DNA of 64,000 nt, from NCBI RefSeq assembly GCF_010211765.1, contig NZ_PDWO01000011.1, forward strand, positions 1 through 64,000, in the 5' to 3' direction. Numbering within the stretch: the stretch's first letter is position 1; each line of letters starts with the position of its first letter. Below are positions 1 to 8,797 of this stretch, in pieces. The DNA comes from Pseudoxanthomonas kaohsiungensis. Lineage in GTDB: Bacteria; Pseudomonadota; Gammaproteobacteria; Xanthomonadales; Xanthomonadaceae. A program made the position numbers and the translations under genes. The notes below the pieces were generated by a model. That model saw only the letters and a list, made by a program, of their open reading frames with translations, did no database searches and was not told the DNA's origin.

Positions 1-14
1 GGACTGGGGCGCGT

Positions 15-1238
15 TCACCAGGTGAACTCCTCTTCACTGACGGGCTGCGGCGCGCTGGGCGCCATTGGGACGGGGATGACGGGCGGGGCGGACAGGGTAG
101 CGGTTGCGCGGCGCTTTTCCAGCGGCCGCGGTCGCGGTTTGGGCGGGTCGGGGGGCACCAGTTCAGCGGTGCGCCGGCGCGGTTTGCGCGGCGCCCGCGG
201 CCGGACCTCGGACAGCAGGGTGGCCAGCATGGCCGCATCGATGTTCCCGCCCGACACCACCGCGCACTTGCGCTTGCCGGCGACGCGGCGGCCGGCGGCC
301 AGGGCCAGGGCGCCGGCGCCCTCGGCGATCAGGTTCTCCTCCAGCGCCAGCCGGACCAGGGTCTCGCGCAGCTCGGCCTCGCGGACGATCACCACGTCGT
401 CCAGCAGGCGCGCGCAGAGCCGGCGGGTGAGCAGGCCGGGCACCTTGACCCGCACGCCGTCGGCCAGGGTGCGCGCCGGATCGATCGCGGCGGTGTCGCC
501 CTTGATCGCGCGGGCCATCGAATCCACCCCTTCGACCTGGGCGCCGACCACGCGCACGCCCTGCGACTTCAGCGCCAGGGCCACGCCCGAGGCCAGACCG
601 CCGCCGCCGATCGGGACGATGACCACGTCCGGCGTGTGCGGGGCGATCTCGATGCCGATGGTGCCCTGGCCGGCGATCACGTCCGGATCGTCGAACGCGG
701 ACAGGAAGCGGTAGTCGTTCTGCTCGGCCAGCTGCCGGGCGAAGGCATAGGCCTCGTCGTAGCTGTCGCCGTGCTGGCGCACGGTGGCGCCCCAGTGGGC
801 CACGCCGGCGATCTTCGTCTGCGGCGCGCCGTGCGGCATCACCGTGATCGCCTGCACGCCCAGCCGGTACGCGGCCCAGGCCACGCCCTGGGCGTGGTTG
901 CCGGCCGAGGCGCAGATCACCGGGCGGTGGTCGCCGCGTTCGCGCGCCGCCAGCATCGCATTGAGGGCGCCGCGCACCTTGTACGAGCCGGTGCGCTGCA
1001 GGTTCTCCAGCTTCAGCATCACGCCGAAGCGTTCGGCGTGGTGCATCGGCGTCACCGGCAGGTAGCGGCGCAACCGCGACTGCGCGGCCAGGACGTCGGC
1101 GACGCCGACTTCCGCGGGGTCCGCCCCGGGCCGGATGGCCTGGGCAGCCGCGTTCCCGGCAGCCGCCACGCCGGAGCGACCGACGTCGCCGACGTCGGGC
1201 TCTCCGCTGCTGGCGCTGGCGCGGCCGGTGTCAGGCAT
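15..1238 (-). CDS. ilvA: Threonine dehydratase without ACT regulatory domain
   Basis: PLP-dependent deaminase converting threonine to 2-oxobutanoate, the entry step to isoleucine. The fold-type II core is visible from about residue 45: a KLENLQRTGSYKVRG segment holds the Schiff-base lysine, and the glycine-rich phosphate loop reads PIGGGGLASG. The core ends near residue 340 at a serine/glycine-rich SGGN motif. No C-terminal ACT domain follows. Instead there is a basic, proline-rich tail of about 60 residues (RPRAPRKPRRR onward). It is the last gene seen of the minus-strand ilvC-ilvG-ilvM-ilvA operon, 99 bp after ilvM. The first 40 residues are not conserved and no good ribosome site precedes the ATG, so a downstream GTG start is possible. 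The biosynthetic role is inferred from the operon; a catabolic dehydratase is less likely. Confidence 0.9.
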   Translation of the reverse strand: MPDTGRASASSGEPDVGDVGRSGVAAAGNAAAQAIRPGADPAEVGVADVLAAQSRLRRYLPVTPMHHAERFGVMLKLENLQRTGSYKVRGALNAMLAARERGDHRPVICASAGNHAQGVAWAAYRLGVQAITVMPHGAPQTKIAGVAHWGATVRQHGDSYDEAYAFARQLAEQNDYRFLSAFDDPDVIAGQGTIGIEIAPHTPDVVIVPIGGGGLASGVALALKSQGVRVVGAQVEGVDSMARAIKGDTAAIDPARTLADGVRVKVPGLLTRRLCARLLDDVVIVREAELRETLVRLALEENLIAEGAGALALAAGRRVAGKRKCAVVSGGNIDAAMLATLLSEVRPRAPRKPRRRTAELVPPDPPKPRPRPLEKRRATATLSAPPVIPVPMAPSAPQPVSEEEFTW

Positions 1239-1337
1239 GCCGCGCGACCGTCGCCGGGCGATGTCGAAGAAGGCACCTCCGCACCACCGCCTCCGCGCGG
1301 GCGGCCGTGGCGGAACGGGGAGGAGCCTCGCGCATGC

Positions 1338-1628
1338 TCACGACGCGGCCTCCAGCGGCTGGGCTTCGGCCGGACTCGCCGCCACCGGAGCGGTTTCCAT
1401 CGGGCTTATCTCGACCGACTCGCAGTCGTAGACCTTCTGCAGCTGGCGCTTGAGCGTCTCGGCCGGGCGGCCGCCGTCGACCACCAGCTGCAGGCGCCAG
1501 CGCCCGCCTTCGCCGTCGGAGCCGCCGGCGATGGCATGCGGCGCGAAGCCGCGGCGCTCGGTCATCCCGATCACCCGGACCAGCGCGCCCTCCACGGGCT
1601 TCAGCACCAGGTCAAGCCGGTAACGCAT
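1338..1628 (-). CDS. ilvM: Acetolactate synthase small subunit, ACT type
   Basis: Regulatory subunit (96 residues) of acetohydroxyacid synthase. The N-terminal 75 residues have the ACT pattern: a first strand [28 protein letters not shown], then the alternating strand/helix pattern through LKRQLQKVYDCESVEI. A short Ala/Pro-rich tail follows. The chosen ATG lies inside the end of ilvG, a 17-bp overlap typical of subunit genes that are translationally coupled. The longer upstream reading frame is only the ilvG shadow. The family confers stability and valine feedback on the large subunit; whether valine inhibits this enzyme cannot be read from the sequence. Confidence 0.85.
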   Translation of the reverse strand: MRYRLDLVLKPVEGALVRVIGMTERRGFAPHAIAGGSDGEGGRWRLQLVVDGGRPAETLKRQLQKVYDCESVEISPMETAPVAASPAEAQPLEAAS

Positions 1629-3357
1629 GCGCGGACTCCGCCTTCTGTTCGTTGGGGTTGGACTCCAGCATGGTGCTGTTGGCGGTGTTCGGCGGCACCA
1701 GCGGCCAGACGTTGGCGCGTGCGTCGATCGCCACGTGCAGCAGCCCCGGGCCGGGCGACGCCAGCAGCGCGGCCAGCGCATCGTCGACCTCGGCGCGCTT
1801 CTCGATGCGGGTGGCGGGGATCCCGCACACCCGCGCCAGCGCGGCGAAGTCCGGGTTGTCGGACAGGTCGATCTCGCTGTAACGCTTGTCGAAGAACAGC
1901 TCCTGCCACTGCCGGACCATCCCCAGCGAGCTGTTGTCCAGCAGGATCATCTTCACCGGCAGCTTGCAGCGGGCCACGGTGACCAGCTCCTGCACGTTCA
2001 TCATGAAGCTGCCGTCGCCGGAGACCAGCACCACCGGGCGCTCCGGGCAGGCGAACTGGGCGCCCATCGCCGCCGGCAGGCCGAAGCCCATCGTGCCCAG
2101 CGCACCGGAGGTGAGGTGGTTGCGCGGATGGCTGAAGCGGCAATGCTGGGCGACCCACATCTGGTGCTGGCCGACGTCGCAGGCGATCACCGCATCGGGC
2201 ACCAGTTCGCTGACGCGCTTGAGCAGGGCCGGGGCATAGATGTCCTGGCCCGGCGCGTCGTAGCGGGCGGAATGGCGTTCGCGGTTCTTGGCGCAACGCA
2301 GGCGCCATTCGTCCTGGGCTCGGTTGGCGGTGGCCTTGCGCGCACCGGAGGCGAGCGTCCGCAGGCCGGCGGCGACGTCCCCGGGCAGGGCGATGTCGGC
2401 GGTGCGCAGCTTGGAGATCTCGTAGGCGTCCGCGTCCAGGTGGATGACGCGGGCGAATGGCGCGAACTCGGCCAGCTTGCCGGTGGCGCGGTCGTCGAAG
2501 CGGGCGCCGACCACCACCAGCAGGTCCGACTCCTGCACGGCGATGTTCGCCGCGCGCGTGCCGTGCATGCCCAGCATGCCCAGGAAATGCGGGTGGTTGC
2601 CGGGCAGCGCACCCAGGCCGCGCAGGGTCAGCACGGTCGGGATGCGGGTGGCCTCGACGAACTGGCGGAACTCTTCCACCGCTTCGCCCAGGGCGATGCC
2701 GCCGCCGCCGTAAACCACGGGCTTCTCGGCGCAGGCGATCGCGGCGATGGCCTCGGCCAGCGCCGCGTCGGCCGGCGCCGGCTCGCGCGCCACCTCGGCC
2801 GGCACGTGCGCCGGCAGGTGTGCGGCGCTTCCCACCTGCACGTCCTTGGGCAGGTCGATCAGCACCGGCCCGGGCCGGCCCTCGCGGGCCAGGCGGAAGG
2901 CTTCGGCCAGCACGTGCGGCAGGTCGTCGACCTTCCGCACCAGGAAGCTGTGCTTGACGATGGGCAGGGTCATGCCGAACACGTCCAGCTCCTGGAACGC
3001 ATCGGTGCCCAGCAGCGGCGTGGCGACCTGGCCGGTGATGCAGACCATCGGCACCGAGTCCAGCAGCCCGTCGGCGATGCCCGTCACCAGGTTCGACGCG
3101 CCGGGGCCGGAGGTGGCCACGCACACGCCGACCTTGCCGCTGGCGCGCGCATAGCCATTGGCGGCCAGCGCCGCGCCCTGTTCGTGGCGGACCAGGACGT
3201 GCTTCAGTCCCGAGTCCACGAGCGCATCGTAGAACGGCATGATCGCGCCGCCCGGATAGCCGAAGATCGTGTCCACCCCCTCGGCTTCCAGCGCATGCGC
3301 GACCCAGGCCGCGCCATTGCGCAGCCCGGCCGCCGCAGTGGGGGAGGTCGCGTTCAT
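1612..3357 (-). CDS. ilvG: Acetolactate synthase large subunit
   Basis: Thiamine-diphosphate enzyme (581 residues) condensing two pyruvates to acetolactate, or pyruvate with 2-oxobutanoate, in valine, leucine and isoleucine synthesis. The PYR domain carries the catalytic glutamate E59 in RHEQGA. The central domain follows, and the C-terminal ThDP domain has the GDGSFMMN metal/diphosphate motif near residue 450. Length matches catalytic AHAS subunits. The start overlaps the ilvC stop by 4 bp (ATGA) and the end overlaps ilvM by 17 bp, so the three genes are tightly coupled. The operon is controlled by the upstream attenuator. Confidence 0.95.
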   Translation of the reverse strand: MNATSPTAAAGLRNGAAWVAHALEAEGVDTIFGYPGGAIMPFYDALVDSGLKHVLVRHEQGAALAANGYARASGKVGVCVATSGPGASNLVTGIADGLLDSVPMVCITGQVATPLLGTDAFQELDVFGMTLPIVKHSFLVRKVDDLPHVLAEAFRLAREGRPGPVLIDLPKDVQVGSAAHLPAHVPAEVAREPAPADAALAEAIAAIACAEKPVVYGGGGIALGEAVEEFRQFVEATRIPTVLTLRGLGALPGNHPHFLGMLGMHGTRAANIAVQESDLLVVVGARFDDRATGKLAEFAPFARVIHLDADAYEISKLRTADIALPGDVAAGLRTLASGARKATANRAQDEWRLRCAKNRERHSARYDAPGQDIYAPALLKRVSELVPDAVIACDVGQHQMWVAQHCRFSHPRNHLTSGALGTMGFGLPAAMGAQFACPERPVVLVSGDGSFMMNVQELVTVARCKLPVKMILLDNSSLGMVRQWQELFFDKRYSEIDLSDNPDFAALARVCGIPATRIEKRAEVDDALAALLASPGPGLLHVAIDARANVWPLVPPNTANSTMLESNPNEQKAESAHALPA

Positions 3358-4382
3358 GCGGCGGCGGTCCTCTTCGCGTTGGCGTCATCGGTATCGGGCT
3401 GGCCGGCGTTGGCCTGCAGCCAGACCATCTTCGCGCGCAGCTCGCGGCCGACCTTCTCGATCGGATGGTCCTTGTCGGCCTGCTGGAACTTGCGGTAGTT
3501 CGGCAGGCCGGCGTCGTACTCGGCCTGCCAGTTGCGGGTGAAGGTGCCGTTCTGGATGTCGGTCAGCACGTCCTTCATCCGCGCCTTGACCGAGGCGTCG
3601 ATCACCCGCGGGCCGCTGACGAAGTCGCCGTACTGCGCGGTCTCGGAGACGAACTCCAGCATGCGGGTGATGCCGCCTTCGTAGAACAGGTCGACGATCA
3701 GCTTCAGCTCGTGCAGGACCTCGTAGTAGGCGATCTCCGGCTGGTAGCCCGCCTCGACCAGCGTCTCGAAGCCGGCCTGGACCAGCGAGGACGCGCCGCC
3801 GCACAGCACGGCCTGCTCGCCGAACAGGTCGGTCTCGGTCTCTTCCTTGAAGGTGGTCCTGATGATGTTGGCGCGCGCGCCGCCCAGGCCGCCGGCATAG
3901 GCCAGGGCCAGCTGCTCGGCCTTGCTGGACTTGTCCTGGTAGACGGCGTAGATGCACGGCACGCCGCGGCCGATCTCGTACTCGCGGCGGACCAGCGCAC
4001 CCGGGCCCTTCGGCGCGACCAGGACCACGTCCAGGTCATCGCGCGGGCTGATCATGCCGAAGTGCACGTTGAGGCCGTGCGCGAACAGCAGGCAGGCGCC
4101 GGGCTTCATGTTCGGCGCCAGCACGTCCTCGTAGAGCTTCTTCTGGACCATGTCCGGGGTCAGCACCGCGACCAGGTCGGCGTCCTTGACCGCGTCGGCC
4201 GGCGACTTGACCACGAAGCCGTCGGCCTGGGCCTTGGCTTCGGTCGGGCCGCCCGGACGCAGGCCGACGACCACGTCGAACCCGGAGTCGCGCAGGTTCA
4301 GCGCATGCGCGCGTCCCTGGCTGCCGTAGCCGACGATCGCGACGCTCTTGATGGGAGCGTGGGAGGAGGTGCTGCTGGTCAT
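3354..4382 (-). CDS. ilvC: Ketol-acid reductoisomerase, class I
   Basis: NADPH-dependent isomeroreductase (342 residues) acting on acetolactate and acetohydroxybutyrate. The Rossmann motif GYGSQG is at residues 18-23. The C-terminal knotted domain has the metal/substrate segment [12 protein letters not shown] and [13 protein letters not shown]. The short length places it in class I. The N-terminus lacks the YYDxDAD segment that usually precedes the Rossmann fold. I chose ATG 4382 because a longer in-frame start at 4493 would begin inside the attenuator hairpin. First structural gene of ilvCGM-ilvA. Confidence 0.93.
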   Translation of the reverse strand: MTSSTSSHAPIKSVAIVGYGSQGRAHALNLRDSGFDVVVGLRPGGPTEAKAQADGFVVKSPADAVKDADLVAVLTPDMVQKKLYEDVLAPNMKPGACLLFAHGLNVHFGMISPRDDLDVVLVAPKGPGALVRREYEIGRGVPCIYAVYQDKSSKAEQLALAYAGGLGGARANIIRTTFKEETETDLFGEQAVLCGGASSLVQAGFETLVEAGYQPEIAYYEVLHELKLIVDLFYEGGITRMLEFVSETAQYGDFVSGPRVIDASVKARMKDVLTDIQNGTFTRNWQAEYDAGLPNYRKFQQADKDHPIEKVGRELRAKMVWLQANAGQPDTDDANAKRTAAA

Positions 4383-4491
4383 GGCGTGGTCCTGTGCGGT
4401 TGCGTGGAGGTGATGGTGGAAGCGAAGGGGGTGGAATGTGCCGTAAACGATTTGTTTCTGCTGATAATTTCCGGCCGCCGTGACGGCCAAC

Positions 4492-4520
4492 AAAAAACCC
4501 CGCGCCTTTCGGTGCGGGGT
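4492..4520 (-). terminator. Intrinsic terminator of the ilv attenuator
   Basis: Read on the minus strand, ACCCCGC (4520-4514) pairs with GCGGGGT (4503-4497), closing a loop with an inner CC-GAAA-GG helix and followed by a run of six T. It lies between the leader peptide stop (4548) and ilvC (4382), so termination here would stop transcription before the structural genes. The 5' arm also belongs to the alternative antiterminator pairing. Confidence 0.85.
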
Positions 4521-4571
4521 TTTGCGAATCTGGCGTGGTGTTTCTGCTTACGCGCCGGTTCGTCCCGCACC
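4511..4571 (-). promoter_or_regulatory. Antiterminator pairing of the ilv attenuator
   Basis: On the minus strand GGTGCGGG (4571-4564), inside the distal leader-peptide codons, is perfectly complementary to CCCGCACC (4518-4511), the 5' arm of the terminator. The two pairings are mutually exclusive. A ribosome stalled on the Leu/Val/Ile codons (4604-4584) leaves 4571-4564 free and favours antitermination. A ribosome that reaches the stop codon covers it and lets the terminator form. Seen directly as complementarity; the mechanism is inferred from enterobacterial ilv and trp attenuators. Confidence 0.75.
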
Positions 4572-4664
4572 TGTTGGCGAGGTAATAAGGACGAGGACGA
4601 CGAGCGACGCCGCGCCGCGGGGCGCGTTGCGGTCGTGGGTCGAGGGCGTGTGGCGATGCAGCAT
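4548..4664 (-). CDS. ilv operon leader peptide (38 residues)
   Basis: Short reading frame ahead of the terminator, starting ATG CTG CAT and ending in TAA. Residues 21-27 read LVVLVLI (codons CTC GTC GTC CTC GTC CTT ATT), an uninterrupted run of the three branched-chain amino acids whose synthesis the operon serves. The rest is rich in Ala, Arg, Thr, Pro and Gly. No Shine-Dalgarno sequence precedes the ATG, and the best -35 hexamer (TTGACA, 4701-4696) places transcription start within a few bases of it, so it may be translated from a nearly leaderless RNA. It would act as a sensor of charged Leu/Val/Ile tRNA, not as a functional protein. Confidence 0.8.
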   Translation of the reverse strand: MLHRHTPSTHDRNAPRGAASLVVLVLITSPTGAGRTGA

Positions 4665-4672
4665 GGAACGGA

Positions 4673-4701
4673 GGAAAGCACGCCCGTTCGCGGCTTGTCA
4701 A
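4673..4701 (-). promoter_or_regulatory. Candidate promoter of the ilv leader
   Basis: Minus-strand TTGACA (4701-4696), then 17 bp, then a weak -10 CTTTCC (4678-4673) preceded by TG. The predicted start point near 4666 is just upstream of the leader ATG at 4664. The -35 is a consensus match; the -10 is poor, so position is uncertain. Confidence 0.4.
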
Positions 4702-4723
4702 GCGATCGTAGGGACGCGCTACT

Positions 4724-4737
4724 GTTGCAGTTGCAAC
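4724..4737. promoter_or_regulatory. Dyad GTTGCA-gt-TGCAAC between ilvC and ilvD
   Basis: A perfect 6+6 bp dyad with a 2-bp centre lies upstream of the candidate ilv promoter and between the divergent ilvC and ilvD transcription units. It could be an operator. The resemblance to TTGCAA-type IlvY sites of enterobacteria is suggestive only; no ilvY gene is in the window. Confidence 0.3.
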
Positions 4738-4883
4738 CGTGGACATGGCCCGCGCACGCCGCACAATCGAACACGATTCGTGCCGCTTCCTGCACCGGAT
4801 TCCACGCCGTCCCGACCGCGCGCCCGCAGGTGCGTGGCTTTCCCTCCACCCACGCGCCAGCGTCCGCCAGCGTTCTTCCGACC

Positions 4884-6725
4884 ATGCCCGACTACCGTTC
4901 CAGGACTTCCACCCACGGCCGCAACATGGCCGGCGCGCGCGCGTTGTGGCGCGCCACCGGCATGAAGGACGACGATTTCCACAAGCCGATCGTCGCCATC
5001 GCCAACTCGTTCACCCAGTTCGTGCCCGGCCACGTCCACCTCAAGGACCTCGGCCAGCTGGTCGCGCGCGAGATCGAGCGGGTCGGCGGCGTGGCCAAGG
5101 AATTCGACACAATCGCGGTGGACGACGGCATCGCCATGGGCCATGACGGCATGCTGTATTCGCTGCCCAGCCGCGAGCTGATCGCCGACTCGGTCGAGTA
5201 CATGGTCAACGCGCACTGCGCCGACGCGCTGGTGTGCATTTCAAACTGCGACAAGATCACCCCCGGCATGCTGATGGCCGCGCTGCGGCTGAACATCCCC
5301 ACGGTGTTCGTCTCCGGCGGGCCGATGGAGGCGGGCAAGACACGCCTGGCCGACCACAAGCTCGACCTGATCGACGCAATGGTGATGGCCGCCGACCCGA
5401 ACGCCAGCGACGAGCAGGTCGCCGCGGTCGAGCGCAGCGCGTGCCCGACCTGCGGTTCGTGCTCGGGCATGTTCACCGCCAATTCGATGAACTGCCTGAC
5501 CGAGGCGCTGGGCCTGTCGCTGCCGGGCAACGGCACCGTGCTGGCCACCCATGCCGACCGCGAGGCGCTGTTCAAGCGCGCCGGCGTGACCGCGGTGGAA
5601 CTGTGCCATCGCTGGTACGGCGCGGAGGACGCCAGCGCGCTGCCGCGCGGCATCGCCACGTTCGCCGCGTTCGAGAACGCGATGACGCTGGACATCGCGA
5701 TGGGCGGCTCGACCAACACCATCCTGCACCTGCTGGCCGCCGCGCAGGAGGGCGAGGTCCCGTTCGGCATGCGCGACATCGACCGGCTGTCGAAGCGCGT
5801 GCCGCAACTGTGCAAGGTGGCGCCGAACACGCAGAAGTACCACATCGAAGACGTGCACCGCGCCGGCGGGATCATGGCGATCCTGGCCGAGCTGGCGCGC
5901 GGCGGACTGCTCGACACCTCGGTGCCGACCGTGCACGCGAAGACCCTGGGCGAGGCGATCGCCGCCTGGGACGTCACCGCCACCGCCGACGAGGCCGTGC
6001 ACACGTTCTACAAGGCCGGTCCGGCCGGGATCCCGACCCAGGTCGCCTTCAGCCAGGCCACGCGCTGGCCGTCGCTGGATACGGATCGCGCCGAAGGCTG
6101 CATCCGCGACATGGCCCATGCGTTCTCGAAGGAGGGCGGCCTGGCCGTGCTCCACGGCAACATCGCCGTCGACGGCTGCGTGGTGAAGACCGCCGGCGTG
6201 GACGAATCGATCCACGTGTTCGAGGGCAACGCGCGCGTGTACGAAAGCCAGGACGCGGCCGTGAAGGGCATCCTCGGCGACGAGGTGCAGGCCGGCGACG
6301 TGGTGGTGATCCGCTACGAAGGTCCCAAGGGCGGGCCGGGCATGCAGGAAATGCTGTATCCGACCAGCTACCTCAAGTCCAAGGGCCTGGGCAAGCAATG
6401 CGCGCTGCTGACCGACGGCCGTTTCTCCGGCGGCACCTCGGGGCTGTCGATCGGCCACGCCTCGCCCGAGGCGGCGGCCGGCGGGGCGATCGGCCTGGTC
6501 CGCAACGGCGACCGGATCCGGATCGACATCCCGGCGCGCACGATCGACCTGCTGGTGTCCGAGGCGGAACTGGCGGCGCGCCGCGCCGCGCAGGACGCGA
6601 AGGGCTGGAAGCCGGCCGAGCCGCGTCCGCGCAAGGTCAGCACCGCACTGAAGGCCTACGCCCTGCTGGCCACCAGCGCCGACAAGGGAGCGGTGCGCGA
6701 CAAGGCGCTGCTCGACGGCGTGTGA
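4884..6725 (+). CDS. ilvD: Dihydroxy-acid dehydratase
   Basis: Iron-sulfur dehydratase (613 residues, like E. coli IlvD) forming the 2-oxo acids that precede valine and isoleucine. The cluster-binding motifs are visible: NCDK at residues 121-124 and [11 protein letters not shown] at 187-197. The C-terminal segment [15 protein letters not shown] is typical of the IlvD/Edd family. The ATG at 4884 gives the family N-terminus [19 protein letters not shown]; the long upstream extension crosses the regulatory region and is rejected. Transcribed divergently from ilvCGM-ilvA. Its stop overlaps the next gene by 4 bp (GTGA). Confidence 0.95.
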   Translation: MPDYRSRTSTHGRNMAGARALWRATGMKDDDFHKPIVAIANSFTQFVPGHVHLKDLGQLVAREIERVGGVAKEFDTIAVDDGIAMGHDGMLYSLPSRELIADSVEYMVNAHCADALVCISNCDKITPGMLMAALRLNIPTVFVSGGPMEAGKTRLADHKLDLIDAMVMAADPNASDEQVAAVERSACPTCGSCSGMFTANSMNCLTEALGLSLPGNGTVLATHADREALFKRAGVTAVELCHRWYGAEDASALPRGIATFAAFENAMTLDIAMGGSTNTILHLLAAAQEGEVPFGMRDIDRLSKRVPQLCKVAPNTQKYHIEDVHRAGGIMAILAELARGGLLDTSVPTVHAKTLGEAIAAWDVTATADEAVHTFYKAGPAGIPTQVAFSQATRWPSLDTDRAEGCIRDMAHAFSKEGGLAVLHGNIAVDGCVVKTAGVDESIHVFEGNARVYESQDAAVKGILGDEVQAGDVVVIRYEGPKGGPGMQEMLYPTSYLKSKGLGKQCALLTDGRFSGGTSGLSIGHASPEAAAGGAIGLVRNGDRIRIDIPARTIDLLVSEAELAARRAAQDAKGWKPAEPRPRKVSTALKAYALLATSADKGAVRDKALLDGV

Positions 6726-7567
6726 GGCTCGCCAGGTCGCTTTTCGCCGCCGCCGCGCTCGTGTTGCTGGCGCCGTCGCCGGCGCCGGCCGGCGAGGCCG
6801 CACCGTGGGTGGTGGCCACCTACGCCTACCCGCAGCGCGACCGTGCCGCCGCGATCCGGCCGCTGGCCGACTATCTCGGCCGCCGTGGCGACCATCCGGT
6901 GCGGGTGGCCGTGCTGCCGTCGCCGACCGCGCTGGTCGATGCGCTGCGCCGGGGCCAGGTCGACGTGGCGGTACCGAACCTGCACGGTTACCTGCAGGCG
7001 CGGCCGGGTTCCGGCGACATCCGTGCATTGCCGGTGCCCGACGTGCCGGTCGTGCAGGCCGACCGCTATCGCGCGGTGATCGTAGCCCGCGCTGGGATCG
7101 ATTCGATCCAGGTGCTGCAGGCGCAGGCCGCGGACCTGCGGCTGGTCCTGGTCGGGGCGGACTCGGCGTCCGGCGGATTCGTTCCGCTCGCCGGTCTGCG
7201 AGCGATGGGACTGCGTCCGCAGGCGGACTTCGACTCGGTGGCCCATGCCGGCTCGCATGCGGCGGCGCTGCAGGCCCTGGTCGACGGGCACGCCGATGTC
7301 GCCGCGCTGGCCGCCGACGTCTACGACGCTGCCTCGCCGGCGGGCCTGCACGAGCTGTGGCGTTCCGCGCCGATTCCGCCCGGCCCGCTGCTGTGCCGGA
7401 TGGCCGCCACCGTGCCCTGCGACGACATCGCCGCGTGGCTGCTGGAGGCGCATGCGCGCGACCCGTCGGTGATGGCGGCACTGCGCGCCGGGTGGCCGGA
7501 GTTCGGCGATGCCCGTGTCTTCGTGACGGCACCGCCGATGCCGCTGGACCTGCCGCAGGCCGATTGA
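6722..7567 (+). CDS. PhnD-like periplasmic substrate-binding protein
   Basis: 281-residue exported protein starting at GTG 6722, four bases inside ilvD. An N-terminal signal peptide ([22 protein letters not shown]) is followed by a two-lobe binding fold of the PhnD/PtxB (phosphate-phosphonate-binding-like) type. Visible features are [34 protein letters not shown] and a second-lobe helix [16 protein letters not shown]. No ABC permease or ATPase lies nearby, so it may be an orphan binding protein or sensor partner. The 4-bp overlap argues for co-translation with ilvD, which has no obvious functional link. The ligand is unknown. Confidence 0.7.
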   Translation: MRLARSLFAAAALVLLAPSPAPAGEAAPWVVATYAYPQRDRAAAIRPLADYLGRRGDHPVRVAVLPSPTALVDALRRGQVDVAVPNLHGYLQARPGSGDIRALPVPDVPVVQADRYRAVIVARAGIDSIQVLQAQAADLRLVLVGADSASGGFVPLAGLRAMGLRPQADFDSVAHAGSHAAALQALVDGHADVAALAADVYDAASPAGLHELWRSAPIPPGPLLCRMAATVPCDDIAAWLLEAHARDPSVMAALRAGWPEFGDARVFVTAPPMPLDLPQAD

Positions 7568-7687
7568 GCGGAGGGCCTTGCCGCCCGGATACCGCTGCCG
7601 CGCTGCGCGGGACGGAAGGGCGTACGGCCAGGCCGCGGACGGCGCCAGTTGGCGTAATCTGGCGACGGCTCGGGGAGGGAGAGGGCG

Positions 7688-8719
7688 ATGGGACGCGCTG
7701 CGGGAAAGTGGCTGGCCCTGCTGCCGGCCGTCATGCTGGCCGCCACCCTGGCCGGCTGCACCAGCATCGGCGTGCAGCGGGTCGGGATCGACCGCACCGA
7801 CTACACGCGGCAGTTGCGGCAGAGCGACAAGGAGCAGCTGCTGGCCAACATCGTGGCCTTGCGCCACGGCGACGCGCCGATGTTCCTGGAGGTCAGTTCG
7901 GTCATCAGCCAGTACAGCCGCGAGAGCACCGGCGAGCTGCAGGCCGCGATTGCTCCGGCGGTCGACAACGACGCCGGCGCCATCGGCGGATCGGTGGTCC
8001 TGCGCGAATCGCCCACGGTGACCTATACCCCGCTGACCGGCGAGCGCTTCTCGCGCAGCATGCTGGCGCCGCTGACGCCGGCAGTGGTGCTGGCCACGAT
8101 GGAGGCAGGCTGGGCCTCGGACCTGCTGTTCCCGTTGGCGGTGCGCTCCATCAACGGCGTCGGCAACGGCAGCAGCGCGCCGCTGTTCGAGCAGCGGGCG
8201 GACCCGGACTTCGCCGCGGTGGTCGCCGCGCTGCGCCGGCTGCAGCGCACCCAGGCGCTCGCGATCCGCGTGCGCCAGAAGGAGGAGACCTTCCAGGCAC
8301 TGGCGCGGGTGCGTCCGGCGCTGGATCCGCAGGAACTGGCGGACATCACCTTCCTCTCCGAACGGCTGGGCATCGAACGCGGCGCCGGCGAGCTGCGGGT
8401 CGTGTTCTCGACCTACCCGCACGACCGCGGCGAGCTGGCGATCGCCACCCGCTCGATGTTCGAGATCCTGATGGAGCTGGCACAGGGCGTGGAGATGCCC
8501 GGCTCGCCACCGCCGGCTTCGGCGCTGGTGCGGATCCGCAGCGGCGCGCAGGCGCCGGCCGGTGCGCACGTGGCGGTGCGCTCCGGCGATTCCTGGTTCT
8601 GGATCGACGGACATGACGAGTCCTCGAAGCGTATGTTCCTGCTAACCCAGGTGATGATGTCGATCGCCGACACCGGCGGTGGCTCCGGTTCGCCGCTGGT
8701 GACGATCCCGGCAGGTTGA
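7688..8719 (+). CDS. Conserved lipoprotein of unknown function
   Basis: 343 residues. The signal peptide ends in the lipobox LAGC (cysteine about residue 23), so it should be lipidated and membrane anchored. After it comes a conserved-looking segment, RQSDKEQLLANIVALRHGDAPMFLEV. No catalytic motif is recognisable. A purine-rich GGGAGGGAGAGGG just before the ATG supports the start. It stands alone between the ilvD unit and ggt. Confidence 0.7.
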   Translation: MGRAAGKWLALLPAVMLAATLAGCTSIGVQRVGIDRTDYTRQLRQSDKEQLLANIVALRHGDAPMFLEVSSVISQYSRESTGELQAAIAPAVDNDAGAIGGSVVLRESPTVTYTPLTGERFSRSMLAPLTPAVVLATMEAGWASDLLFPLAVRSINGVGNGSSAPLFEQRADPDFAAVVAALRRLQRTQALAIRVRQKEETFQALARVRPALDPQELADITFLSERLGIERGAGELRVVFSTYPHDRGELAIATRSMFEILMELAQGVEMPGSPPPASALVRIRSGAQAPAGAHVAVRSGDSWFWIDGHDESSKRMFLLTQVMMSIADTGGGSGSPLVTIPAG

Positions 8720-8797
8720 CCCGGACGCGAACCCGGTCCCGGCGGCCGTGCGGCGCGATCGGCTATCTTTCCGGGAAATCGTCCACGGTCCGATCCC

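Noticed and set aside
4383-4493. Longer ilvC start at 4493
   Set aside because: It would begin at the 3' edge of the attenuator hairpin and add 37 unconserved residues. The ATG at 4382 fits the Rossmann start.
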